From an uncultured Kiritimatiellota bacterium (GTDB lineage: Bacteria > Verrucomicrobiota > Kiritimatiellia > RFP12 > UBA1067): a DNA stretch of 40,059 nucleotides. The notes under the pieces are model-generated. The model ran no database searches, was not told the DNA's origin, and was given only the letters and a program-made list of their open reading frames with translations. The position numbers were made by a program, and so were the translations under genes. Position 1 is the first letter of the stretch; each line of letters opens with the position of its first letter. Shown one piece after another: positions 1 to 6,992 of this stretch. The stretch spans positions 1 to 40,059 of the forward strand of contig CAKUCX010000027.1 of assembly GCA_934643865.1 (NCBI GenBank), read 5' to 3'.

Positions 1-203
1 TTGCGACGCATTGTCAAAAGTCAGGCAGAACTGGTACGTTTACTTTCGCGATGGTGCGTTTACTTTCGCGCGCAACGCGCGGCCCGACCGCGCCGTTATC
101 ATACTTTTTGGGAAACGCCTCGATAAAATCAGACGGAACGTTGCCGAAATGCGTGCAGCCCGGTTCGTAAAAACCTCCGTGCCGAATCCACGGACGCGCC
201 TCC
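1..203. other. Stretch without a convincing gene, left edge
   Basis: No complete gene is visible. Positions 32-71 hold a 20-bp tandem repeat. The minus strand carries a protein-like but startless reading frame downstream of the acyltransferase stop, in a different frame from it. It may be the remains of another gene or chance coding in GC-rich DNA. Confidence 0.4.
32..71. repeat. 20-bp direct tandem repeat, two copies
   Basis: Two adjacent copies of a 20-mer with the core CGTTTACTTTCGCG (32-51 and 52-71) differ at two positions (A/G in the fifth base, A/C at the end). Function unknown. The core resembles, but does not match, the GTCGCATTTACT word found near 18.8 and 24.2 kb. Confidence 0.7.
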
Positions 204-977
204 CTACAGCCCCAACCGCATGCGGATCGTTTCCGTGAGGGCGACGGCGGCGGCGTGGGTTCCCGTTGCAGGGACGGCGGGAGGGACGCAGCTTGCTGCG
301 TCCGCCGGGACGGGAATCGGCTCGCCGACGCGCAGGGTCCAGACGATCGTGCGGTCCGCGAGGTCGTACCAGGGTTGCCCCTTCGCGAGGACGGGCGGGT
401 TGCACGCGATCCGGACGGGCAGGATCGGCGCGCCGACGTGGAGCGCGATCTGCGCGGCACCCCGGCGGAGCGGACGGCGCGGCGCGCCCGCAGGGACGCG
501 CGTCCCCTGCGGGAAGACGACGAGATCCACGCCCTGCGCGAGGACCTTCTTCGCCTCCTCCAGGACGCGCAGCGGATCGTCGTTCACGAGGAACATCCCC
601 CGCACGATGCGCGAATGGAAGACGTTGCCGCGCGCGGCGGCCTTCGCGACCGCCGTCGCGTCCGGCAGAAGCGCCATGAGGACCACGACGTCGAGGAGCG
701 TCGGATGGTTCGCCACGACGACGCACCCGCGCGCGGTCGCGAGGCGGGCACGGTCGGCGGGTGAGATTACGATGCGGAAAAGTCCCGTCCACCGTCCGCC
801 CCACACGAAAAGCCGCCAGCTCGCGCGCACGAGCGCCCGCATCGCGCGACGCGCGCCGACGAACGCGAGCGGGGGGAAGAGGAGGCCCCCGATCGCGAGG
901 CCCCCGAGGCCGTAGCACGCGAAGAAGCAGCCTCCGAGGAGACTGCGCGGCAGCCGTTTCCAAAGCGGCCCCTTCAT
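204..977 (-). CDS. Lysophospholipid acyltransferase family protein (PlsC/LPLAT)
   Basis: This 257-residue protein is a membrane-bound acyltransferase of the PlsC/LPLAT superfamily, which transfers acyl chains to glycerol- or sugar-lipid acceptors. It has an N-terminal hydrophobic region (roughly residues 8-45) and the HX4D catalytic motif as NHPTLLD. The acceptor-binding motif reads FPQGTR, with Gln replacing the usual Glu of FPEGTR. The start was chosen because its ATG overlaps the TGA of the ketosynthase-like gene (ATGA at 974-977), giving translational coupling. A longer in-frame reading would lie almost wholly over that gene. Acyltransferases of this class next to a ketosynthase/chain-length-factor-like protein are typical of aryl-polyene lipid clusters. 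That pathway role is inferred from context, since no other aryl-polyene gene is in view downstream. Confidence 0.85.
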   Translation of the reverse strand: MKGPLWKRLPRSLLGGCFFACYGLGGLAIGGLLFPPLAFVGARRAMRALVRASWRLFVWGGRWTGLFRIVISPADRARLATARGCVVVANHPTLLDVVVLMALLPDATAVAKAAARGNVFHSRIVRGMFLVNDDPLRVLEEAKKVLAQGVDLVVFPQGTRVPAGAPRRPLRRGAAQIALHVGAPILPVRIACNPPVLAKGQPWYDLADRTIVWTLRVGEPIPVPADAASCVPPAVPATGTHAAAVALTETIRMRLGL

Positions 978-1612
978 CGGGACGGCTCCGTGTACGCCAG
1001 GACGACGTCCGACGTGGCGAACACCGCGCGCCGCCCTTCCAGGAAATCGACGAGCGCCTCCACGCCGGCCGGCGGCATCGCCGCATGGCGAAACGCCGCC
1101 TCGACCTCCCCGTCCGCGCACGGCGTCAGGCGCAGCGCGACCGCGCATCCCGCCTGGGGATCCGGGAAGGCGTCGGCGTAGAGGTCGGGCGTCGCCTCCT
1201 CCGCATAGACGAACACGGCCGGGGCGCGCAGGGCCAGCGCCTCCAGGAGCCCCGCCTCCAGCGACCGGTCGCGCGCCGCAATCGCCGTGTAGGGCGCATG
1301 GTTCTTCGTAAGGAGCGAAAAGACCCCCGGCGCGGCGTTGTGGACCGAGGCGGAGAAACCGGCCGGGGACATCTCGCCCTCCGCGTGGAACTGCCGCATC
1401 AGCTTCGCCGTCACGCCGATTTCGCCCCAGCGCGAGGCGAAGACGACCGGCACGTCGTCCGCCGGACGCACCCGCCAGGCCACGCCGAGCGCCGCCCGTT
1501 CGACGCCCGTCAGGCGCCGCCGTTCCAGCGGCGGCACGAAGAAGACGTCCGGCTTCGGCGTCTCCGCCGTCGCCCGCCACGCCGCAACGTCCAGCTTGAG
1601 CCTAAAGCCCAT
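974..1612 (-). CDS. Beta-ketoacyl synthase-like protein (Ketoacyl-synt_2, chain-length-factor type)
   Basis: This 212-residue protein resembles the stand-alone N-terminal beta-ketoacyl synthase domain family (PF13723) found in aryl-polyene and related fatty-acid/polyketide clusters. Its recognisable stretch is FSASVHNAAPGVFSLL at about residues 100-115, the conserved N-terminal thiolase-fold segment. It is far shorter than a full ketosynthase (about 400 residues) and carries no complete Cys-His-His active site, so a structural or chain-length role is more likely than condensation. The start at MGFRLK overlaps the end of the lipoprotein gene by 11 bp, and the stop overlaps the acyltransferase start. 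An alternative start further upstream would overlap the lipoprotein gene extensively. Confidence 0.75.
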   Translation of the reverse strand: MGFRLKLDVAAWRATAETPKPDVFFVPPLERRRLTGVERAALGVAWRVRPADDVPVVFASRWGEIGVTAKLMRQFHAEGEMSPAGFSASVHNAAPGVFSLLTKNHAPYTAIAARDRSLEAGLLEALALRAPAVFVYAEEATPDLYADAFPDPQAGCAVALRLTPCADGEVEAAFRHAAMPPAGVEALVDFLEGRRAVFATSDVVLAYTEPSR

Positions 1613-2024
1613 CGACGTACTTCCCGATGATCCTGAAATCCGACCGCAGGGAGATGTTCGCCCGCCCGAGGACGCGCCGGCGGCGCCGGTCGACGAGCGA
1701 GACGGCAAGCTCCATGTCGTCGCGCGTGCCGCGCCCGCCGAAGCCCACGTCGTTGAACTCCCAGGCGCCGACCTGCACCCTGACGATCACGTCGCACGCC
1801 TCCTCCGTCTCCACGACCTCGAAACCGCGCGCCCGCAGCGCCGCCTCGAACGCCGCCTTCACGCGCTTCTCCGTCTTCGCGACGCAGAACGCCACGTCGG
1901 ACGGGAACTTTTCGGTGCGCCGTGGCAGGCCCGGCGTGACCGTCCCCCGCACCCAGGGCGTCGTCGCCGTCTCGCACCCCGCCAGCAGAACCGCCAGCAG
2001 CAGACCTGTCAGAACGCCGCGCAT
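1602..2024 (-). CDS. Small exported lipoprotein, unknown function
   Basis: A 140-residue predicted lipoprotein. Residues 1-17 form a short signal peptide ending in the lipobox LLAGC, with the lipidated Cys at 17. The mature part is a compact alpha/beta-looking domain with a helix around KRVKAAFEAALRARGF followed by several strands. It has the feel of LpoB/DUF4136-type envelope lipoproteins, but I cannot assign a family. It starts 15 bp inside the 3' end of murE and ends over the ketosynthase-like start, so it is co-translated with the cell-wall operon. Its position between a Mur ligase and lipid-synthesis genes suggests an envelope role. Confidence 0.75.
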   Translation of the reverse strand: MRGVLTGLLLAVLLAGCETATTPWVRGTVTPGLPRRTEKFPSDVAFCVAKTEKRVKAAFEAALRARGFEVVETEEACDVIVRVQVGAWEFNDVGFGGRGTRDDMELAVSLVDRRRRRVLGRANISLRSDFRIIGKYVDGL

Positions 2025-3094
2025 GTTTCCCGATCGTCGAAGTGGAGGACCCGGCTCCCGATGGTCTGCGTCGTCTCGTGCCCCTTTCCGCAGACGACCA
2101 CCACGTCGCCCGGCGCCGCCCGCGCCAGCGCGAGGTGGATCGCCGTGCGCCGGTCGGGCTCGACGACGACATCCGCGCCGGAGGGGATGCCCGCGACGAT
2201 CTGGCCGATGATGGCGCCGGGGTCCTCGCTGCGCGGGTTGTCGCTCGTGACGACGAGATGGTCCGCGAAGCGCGCCGCCGCCGCGCCCATGAGCGGACGC
2301 TTGCGCGTGTCGCGGTCGCCGCCCGCGCCGAACACCGCCCACACCTTCCCCTTCGCGAATTCCCGCACGGTCGAAAGGACGTTCGCGAGCGCGTCGTCCG
2401 TGTGCGCGTAGTCCACGAACACCTCCGCCGCGCTCCGCGTCTTCACGCGCTCCAGGCGCCCCCAGCGCGGCGTGAGCGCGGGGATCTTCGCGCGGATCAC
2501 GTCGCGCGGAACGCCCGCGCCCTCGGCGAGCGCGGCGGCGAGGAGGACGTTCTGCACGTTGTAGCGGCCGACGAGCGGGCAGCGCGCCTCGACCTCCGCG
2601 ACGAGCGCCGGATCCGACGCGGCGAACCCGCAGGGGATCGTCGTGAGCGGCAGCGCGCGGCACAGCGCGGCGAGGCGCCGCCCGTAGGGGCCGTCCACGC
2701 AGATCGCCGCCGGCGCGCCGGGGTTCGTCTCCGCGAGGCGGCGGAAGAGATCGGCCTTCGCCTCGAAGTACGCCTCCATCGTCTTGTGGTAGTCCAGATG
2801 GTCTTCGGTGAGGTTCGTGAAGGCGCAGCCCGCGAAGACCGTGTCGCCCGTGCGGCGCTGGTGGATCGCGTGGCTCGACACCTCCATCACGCAGTCCGCG
2901 AGGCCGTTCGCCTCCATCTCGGCGAAGATCTCCTTCAGGGCCTTCAGGGGCGGCGTCGTGTAGCCCGAGGAGAAGCGGCGCGTGCCCGTGTCCACCTCGA
3001 CGGTGGTGACGAGCCCGCCGCCGCCGAGGAACGCCCGCAGGATCCACGCCGTCGTCGTCTTGCCGTTCGTCCCCGTGATGCCGAAAATCCTCAT
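2009..3094 (-). CDS. murE: MurE-like Mur ligase lacking the N-terminal substrate domain
   Basis: Predicted ATP-dependent amino-acid ligase of the MurE family (UDP-MurNAc-L-Ala-D-Glu:meso-DAP ligase), cytoplasmic, peptidoglycan precursor synthesis. The 361-residue protein opens directly on the P-loop GTNGKTTT (residues 8-15). It then carries the central-domain stretch NLTEDHLDYHKTM, the AKADLF lysine region (the carbamylated Lys in MurE) and the C-terminal ligase domain with DNPR at 285-288, the signature of diaminopimelate specificity. Typical MurE proteins are near 490 residues and have about 100 residues before the P-loop, which bind the UDP-MurNAc end. That domain is absent and cannot be restored, because the upstream sequence encodes the C terminus of the penicillin-binding protein in another frame (ATGA overlap at 3091-3094). 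The annotation is firm at family level; activity as a normal MurE is uncertain. Confidence 0.85.
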   Translation of the reverse strand: MRIFGITGTNGKTTTAWILRAFLGGGGLVTTVEVDTGTRRFSSGYTTPPLKALKEIFAEMEANGLADCVMEVSSHAIHQRRTGDTVFAGCAFTNLTEDHLDYHKTMEAYFEAKADLFRRLAETNPGAPAAICVDGPYGRRLAALCRALPLTTIPCGFAASDPALVAEVEARCPLVGRYNVQNVLLAAALAEGAGVPRDVIRAKIPALTPRWGRLERVKTRSAAEVFVDYAHTDDALANVLSTVREFAKGKVWAVFGAGGDRDTRKRPLMGAAAARFADHLVVTSDNPRSEDPGAIIGQIVAGIPSGADVVVEPDRRTAIHLALARAAPGDVVVVCGKGHETTQTIGSRVLHFDDRETCAAF

Positions 3095-4914
3095 AGATCC
3101 TCCTCTTCCTCCTCCGGCACCTCGTCCGGAACGTCCGGCTCGATCTCCAGGTAGCGCAGCACGACCGAGGCGATTTCGCGGAAGGTCGGCGCGGCGCAGA
3201 GGCCGCCCTGGTGGTTGAACAGCGGCACGCCCGTCGCCTCCGACGTCGCGCGGCTGCGGCAGTGGAGCGGCTTCTGGTAGGTGACGAGGATGACGATCTC
3301 GGGCCTCGTCGCCGGGACGATGCCGATGAACGAGGCGTTGTAGTCCGTCGACGAGTAGCCGCGCCCCTCCTTCATCTGCGCCGTCCCCGTCTTGCCCGCA
3401 ACGGTGTAGCCGGGCACGGCGGCGCGCCGGGCGGTGCCGCCCTTCTTCGCGACGCCGATCATCATCTCGCGCACCGTGCGCGCGACGGACGCCGCGATGG
3501 GCCGCCCCACGACGTCGCGGTGGTGGCGGTAGATCTCCTCGCCGTCGGCCTGCACGACTTTCTCGACGAGGTAGGGCCGCAGCAGCTCGCCGTCGTTGCC
3601 GATGGCCGCGTAGGCCGCGGCGAGCTGGAGCGCCGTGACGGCGACGCCCTGGCCGATGGGCGCGCGCGACCACTTCACCTTGTCCCACTGCCGCCAGTTC
3701 GGGACGATGCCCGTCTCCTCGCCCGGCAGCTCCACGCCCGTCTTGCGCCCGAAGCCGAAGGCGATCATGTACTCCCAGAGGCGGCGGGGGCCGAGGTCGC
3801 AGCCGAGCTTGCCGAAGACGATGTTCGAGGAGTGGACGAGCGCGTCGCGGAGGCTGATCGTCGCCTCCCAGCGGTGGCCCGCGTCGCCGGGCAGGCGGTA
3901 GTAGTTCGGATCGTCCCGCGCCGTGCTGATCTGGGAGTCGGGGCCCAGCATCCCCTCGTTCATCGCGGCGCACGCGGTGATCGTCTTCATGACGCTGCCG
4001 GGCTCGTAGCTTTCCGAAATGGCGCGGTTGACCCTGGCGTCGTCGGGCGACTTGTTGAACTGCTCGGGCTCGTAGTCCGGCAGCGAGGCCATTGCGAGGA
4101 TGGCGCCCGTCTTCACGGCGAGGACGATCGCCCAGGCGCGCGCCGCGCGGTGCCGCGCAAGACCCTCGCGGAGCGCCTTCTCCGTCTCGAACTGCACGTT
4201 GTGGTCGATCGTCAGGTAGACGTCGCAGCCCGGGCGCGCGTCGATGTCGAGGTCGCGGCGGCTGCGCTCCTCGCGCCCGACGGCGTCCTTCGCGCCGTGG
4301 ACCTGTCCGGGCGTGCCCTTGAGATACCGTTCGTAGCGCAGTTCGAGGCCGGCGCCGCCCACGGCGTTTGTGGGGTCCTTGCTCACGAAGCCGAGGACGT
4401 GCGAGAGGCGGCGGCCCTGCGGATAGACGCGCACCTGCTTTTCCTGGATGGCGAGTTCGCGGAAGTGGTTGGCCGGGTCCGCCAGGACGTCGTGCGCCCC
4501 CTGGTCGTCGCTCGTGGCGAGGTACTGGTAGCGCCGGTTCGTCTGCGCGTAGGCGTCCATGACGGCGACGAGCGGCAGGTTCAGGCACGCCGCGACCGTC
4601 TTGATCTTCTCCATCCGCCGCCAGGGCTCAATCGGCTTCTTGGGGTTGACGGGATCCTTTCCCGCCACGACGGCGTCAAGGCGATACTCCCAGACGGGCG
4701 TCGTCTTCGCGAACGTGACGCCGCTCGCGGCGATGATCGATCCGCGCTGCCCCTGCAGGTAGCGGGTGAAGATGTAGTTGGGGGCGGGCGGCTTCTTCGC
4801 GACGAGGTCGAGATGCAGGTAGACGAGCCGCACCGCGAGGCCCGCTGCGGCGACGCCCAGCCCGGCGAGCGGCAGGACGAACCGCGCGATTTCGTTCCGG
4901 CCGGACAGCGCCAT
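3091..4914 (-). CDS. ftsI: Penicillin-binding protein, FtsI-type D,D-transpeptidase
   Basis: Septal peptidoglycan transpeptidase. The 607-residue protein has one N-terminal membrane anchor (about residues 10-32), a PBP dimerisation domain and a C-terminal transpeptidase domain. All three catalytic motifs are intact: SVMK (nucleophile Ser307, Lys310), SSN (362-364) and KTGT (Lys508). It ends in a strongly acidic run of Glu after the transpeptidase domain, with no PASTA domain. The start MALSGRN is preceded by a good Shine-Dalgarno, GGGAGGTG, about 8 bases upstream. A longer start 27 residues upstream is rejected because it would run into ftsL. The 13-bp gap to ftsL and 4-bp overlap with murE give the classic dcw order. 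Confidence 0.95.
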   Translation of the reverse strand: MALSGRNEIARFVLPLAGLGVAAAGLAVRLVYLHLDLVAKKPPAPNYIFTRYLQGQRGSIIAASGVTFAKTTPVWEYRLDAVVAGKDPVNPKKPIEPWRRMEKIKTVAACLNLPLVAVMDAYAQTNRRYQYLATSDDQGAHDVLADPANHFRELAIQEKQVRVYPQGRRLSHVLGFVSKDPTNAVGGAGLELRYERYLKGTPGQVHGAKDAVGREERSRRDLDIDARPGCDVYLTIDHNVQFETEKALREGLARHRAARAWAIVLAVKTGAILAMASLPDYEPEQFNKSPDDARVNRAISESYEPGSVMKTITACAAMNEGMLGPDSQISTARDDPNYYRLPGDAGHRWEATISLRDALVHSSNIVFGKLGCDLGPRRLWEYMIAFGFGRKTGVELPGEETGIVPNWRQWDKVKWSRAPIGQGVAVTALQLAAAYAAIGNDGELLRPYLVEKVVQADGEEIYRHHRDVVGRPIAASVARTVREMMIGVAKKGGTARRAAVPGYTVAGKTGTAQMKEGRGYSSTDYNASFIGIVPATRPEIVILVTYQKPLHCRSRATSEATGVPLFNHQGGLCAAPTFREIASVVLRYLEIEPDVPDEVPEEEEEDL

Positions 4915-4927
4915 GCCCGCACCTCCC

Positions 4928-5383
4928 TCAGCGGCGCACGGACTTCTTCTTTCCCACCGCGCGCGGCGTGCCCGGCAGCGCGGAAGAGGCGGCATTGTAC
5001 GCCATCTCGGCGGCCTTCATGCGCGAGGCGGCGCGCGCGACGGAGATCTGCCCGGCGGACGGACGGCCGTCGGCGGTCATCCGCACGATCTGGTCCTGGC
5101 GCGGGTAGCGCATCTCCAGCCCGAAGCGGCTGAGCTTCTCGTCTAGGCGCTCCGTCACCTTGAGTTCGTCCCAGCGCGCCGTCTCGCGCACGCACGCGGC
5201 CTCCAGCTGCGCGTAGCGCCGCTCGATCTTCCCGATGTCGCGCTGGATGAGATTGCAGCGCGAGTCGAGAACATAGTAGATCATCGCCATGATGAGCGCC
5301 GAGACGATGAGCGAGACGATGCCCATCGTGCCCGACTTGAGAACGGCGTTCTTCTTGACTTTTCTGTTCCTGTTCCTTCTCAT
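4928..5383 (-). CDS. ftsL: FtsL-like bitopic cell-division protein
   Basis: A 151-residue protein with a basic cytoplasmic N terminus (MRRNRNRKVKK), one transmembrane helix (about residues 20-40) and a periplasmic coiled-coil-like stretch around residues 45-85. This is the FtsL/DivIC architecture. FtsL scaffolds the divisome and recruits the septal transpeptidase. The motif LDEKLSRFGLEMRYP resembles the conserved region after the coiled coil. The extended C-terminal tail (about 105-151, Ala- and basic-rich) is longer than in the usual ~110-120-residue FtsL. Identification relies on topology and position between rsmH and ftsI. The start has an AAAGGA ribosome-binding site, and only one base separates it from the rsmH stop. 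Confidence 0.8.
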   Translation of the reverse strand: MRRNRNRKVKKNAVLKSGTMGIVSLIVSALIMAMIYYVLDSRCNLIQRDIGKIERRYAQLEAACVRETARWDELKVTERLDEKLSRFGLEMRYPRQDQIVRMTADGRPSAGQISVARAASRMKAAEMAYNAASSALPGTPRAVGKKKSVRR

Positions 5384-5384
5384 G

Positions 5385-6311
5385 TCACATCCTTTCCGCC
5401 GTGCGCAGCTTCGCGCTGCGCGCCCGTGGATTCAGCCCCGTCTCCTCGTCCGTCGCCGTGACCGCATGGCGCGTCACGAGCTTCACGCGCGGGCATTCCC
5501 CTTCCCAGCGCGCGCCGCCCTGCTGCAGCGAAATCGTCTTTCCGGCGTGTGCGGCGAAGAACCGCTTCACGATCCGGTCCGTGATGCTCTCGAAGGTGAT
5601 GACCGCGAAGCGGCCGCCCGGCTTCAGCAGGCCGAGCCCGCCCGCGAGCGCCCGCTCCAGCTCGCCCACCTCGTCGTTGACCTCCATGCGCAGCGCCTGG
5701 AAGACGCGCGTGGCGGGGTGGTGCGCCCCGCGGCGCCCCACCGTCCGCTCCACGAGGTCCGCGAGCTGGCCCGTCGTCGTAAGCGGCGCCTTCGCCCGCG
5801 CGCGCACGAGGGCCCGCGCGATCCGCCGCGCCTGCGGCTCCTCGCCCAACGCGCGGAACATCGCCGCCAGCGCGTCCTCGTCCTGCGCCGCGACGAGCGC
5901 GGCGGCCGTCAGGCCCCGCGACCGGTCCATGCGCATGTCGAGGGGGCCGTCGCTCCGGAAGCTGAAGCCGCGTCCGGCCTCGTCCAGCTGAGGACTCGAA
6001 ACGCCCAGATCAAGCAGGATCCCATCGACGTCATCATAGCCCCGTTCCCGCACGAGCGCCGCGAGGTCGCCGTGCCGCCCGTGGACAAGCACCACCCGCG
6101 CGCCGGCGATGGCCTTCAGCCGCTCCGCGCTCTCCCGGAGCGCCTGTTCGTCCCGGTCGATGCCGATGAGCGTCGCGCCCGCGCCGGCGCATGCAAGGAC
6201 GGCCGCCGCGTGGCCCGCGCGCCCGAGCGTCCCGTCGACGTAGACGCCGCCGGCCCTGACCGCAAGGGAGGCTACCGTTTCCCGAAGGAGGACTGGAATG
6301 TGCGTGCCCAT
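5385..6311 (-). CDS. rsmH: 16S rRNA (cytosine(1402)-N(4))-methyltransferase
   Basis: The 308-residue protein matches RsmH (MraW) over its full length. It opens with HIPVLLRETV, followed by the SAM-binding loop VDGTLGRAGHA (about residues 24-34), the second motif IGIDRD, the LLDLGVSSPQLDEAGRGFSF signature (about 100-119) and, near the C terminus, an ITFESITDRIVKRFF segment. The last corresponds to the usual ISFHSLEDRIVK, with His replaced by Glu. RsmH methylates N4 of C1402 in the decoding centre of 16S rRNA. It is the second dcw gene, 9 bp downstream of mraZ, and its start follows a GGGGGG-rich ribosome-binding site. Confidence 0.95.
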   Translation of the reverse strand: MGTHIPVLLRETVASLAVRAGGVYVDGTLGRAGHAAAVLACAGAGATLIGIDRDEQALRESAERLKAIAGARVVLVHGRHGDLAALVRERGYDDVDGILLDLGVSSPQLDEAGRGFSFRSDGPLDMRMDRSRGLTAAALVAAQDEDALAAMFRALGEEPQARRIARALVRARAKAPLTTTGQLADLVERTVGRRGAHHPATRVFQALRMEVNDEVGELERALAGGLGLLKPGGRFAVITFESITDRIVKRFFAAHAGKTISLQQGGARWEGECPRVKLVTRHAVTATDEETGLNPRARSAKLRTAERM

Positions 6312-6320
6312 TCCGCCCCC

Positions 6321-6770
6321 CTAGAACTTCAGCTTCGCCATGGCGGCGCCCAGTTTCGCCACGCGCTCCTCGATGCCTGCGCGCGTGGTCTCCTCCGGCC
6401 AGATCGTGACCATACGGAAGCCGCCCTTCAGGACGACGGCGCCCTTGAGATGCGCGAACTCAAGCAGCGCGTCGTTGATGCGGATGCGCCCCTGCACGTC
6501 GAATTCAACCATCTCCGACGCGGCGCTGATCGCGTCGAGCGCGTCGTTGACCTCGGGATCGCCGAGGGCCGTCTCCTGATAGGCGGCGAGCTTCGCCTCC
6601 ATGACATCGCGGGGGACGAGCTGCAGGCACCGCCGCCGCGCATCGGGCACGACATAGACGAGATCAGGCCCCAGAGCCGCGCGCCACACGCTCGGAATCG
6701 TAAGGCGCTTCTTCGGGTCGAGGCTACGCGCGAACGTGCCCATCAACGCGGTGGGCCGCCGGGTCGCCAT
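6321..6770 (-). CDS. mraZ: Transcriptional regulator MraZ
   Basis: MraZ is a DNA-binding AbrB-fold protein that represses its own dcw operon. The sequence carries two SpoVT/AbrB-like halves, the first around SLDPKKRLTIPSVWR and the second around FDVQGRIRINDALLEFA. Three in-frame ATGs are possible (6800, 6770, 6743). A strong promoter's -10 box lies at 6812-6817, putting the transcript start near 6805. A start at 6800 would therefore be almost leaderless, so I favour 6770 (149 residues). The start at 6743 gives the family's usual spacing to the LDxKxR motif (140 residues) and is also plausible. Neither downstream start has a clear Shine-Dalgarno. Family identification is firm; the start is not. 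Confidence 0.9.
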   Translation of the reverse strand: MATRRPTALMGTFARSLDPKKRLTIPSVWRAALGPDLVYVVPDARRRCLQLVPRDVMEAKLAAYQETALGDPEVNDALDAISAASEMVEFDVQGRIRINDALLEFAHLKGAVVLKGGFRMVTIWPEETTRAGIEERVAKLGAAMAKLKF

Positions 6771-6811
6771 CTCGACGCTCTGTCTGCCTAGCTCTGACAT
6801 TTTTTGACATT

Positions 6812-6840
6812 ATTAAACACTTTCCCCCACCACAAGTCAA
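6812..6840 (-). promoter_or_regulatory. Sigma-70-type promoter of the dcw operon, with possible MraZ boxes in the spacer
   Basis: On the minus strand TTGACT (6835-6840) and TTTAAT (6812-6817) are separated by exactly 17 bases. The spacer contains GTGGTGGGGG and AAAGTG words. These recall the short G-rich/AAAGTG repeats that MraZ binds in other bacteria, which would place the repressor over RNA polymerase. The MraZ-box reading is inference. Confidence 0.65.
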
Positions 6841-6992
6841 CACGGAAATATAAAATGTTCAAAATTAATTTATTTTATGTCCAGCGCGCCATGCGGCGCG
6901 TTCTTGGGCATGTCGGCCAGCATGCTCTCCGTGGACGCGCCTTCGCCGTCACCAGGGCCCTCCCGGCCTCCCAGCACGGGCGGAGGCCGCCG
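6841..6992. other. Non-coding gap; in-frame extension past the phosphoesterase stop
   Basis: AT-rich from 6841 to 6880, then GC-rich. On the minus strand the reading frame of the phosphoesterase stays open for 40 codons after its TAG (6993-6995) and ends at a TAA at 6870-6872, with a plausible-looking tail SMLADMPKNAPHGALDIK. It may be coding remains behind a nonsense mutation or chance. A 6-bp hairpin CGCGCC/GGCGCG lies at 6885-6900, without a T-tract. Confidence 0.3.
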
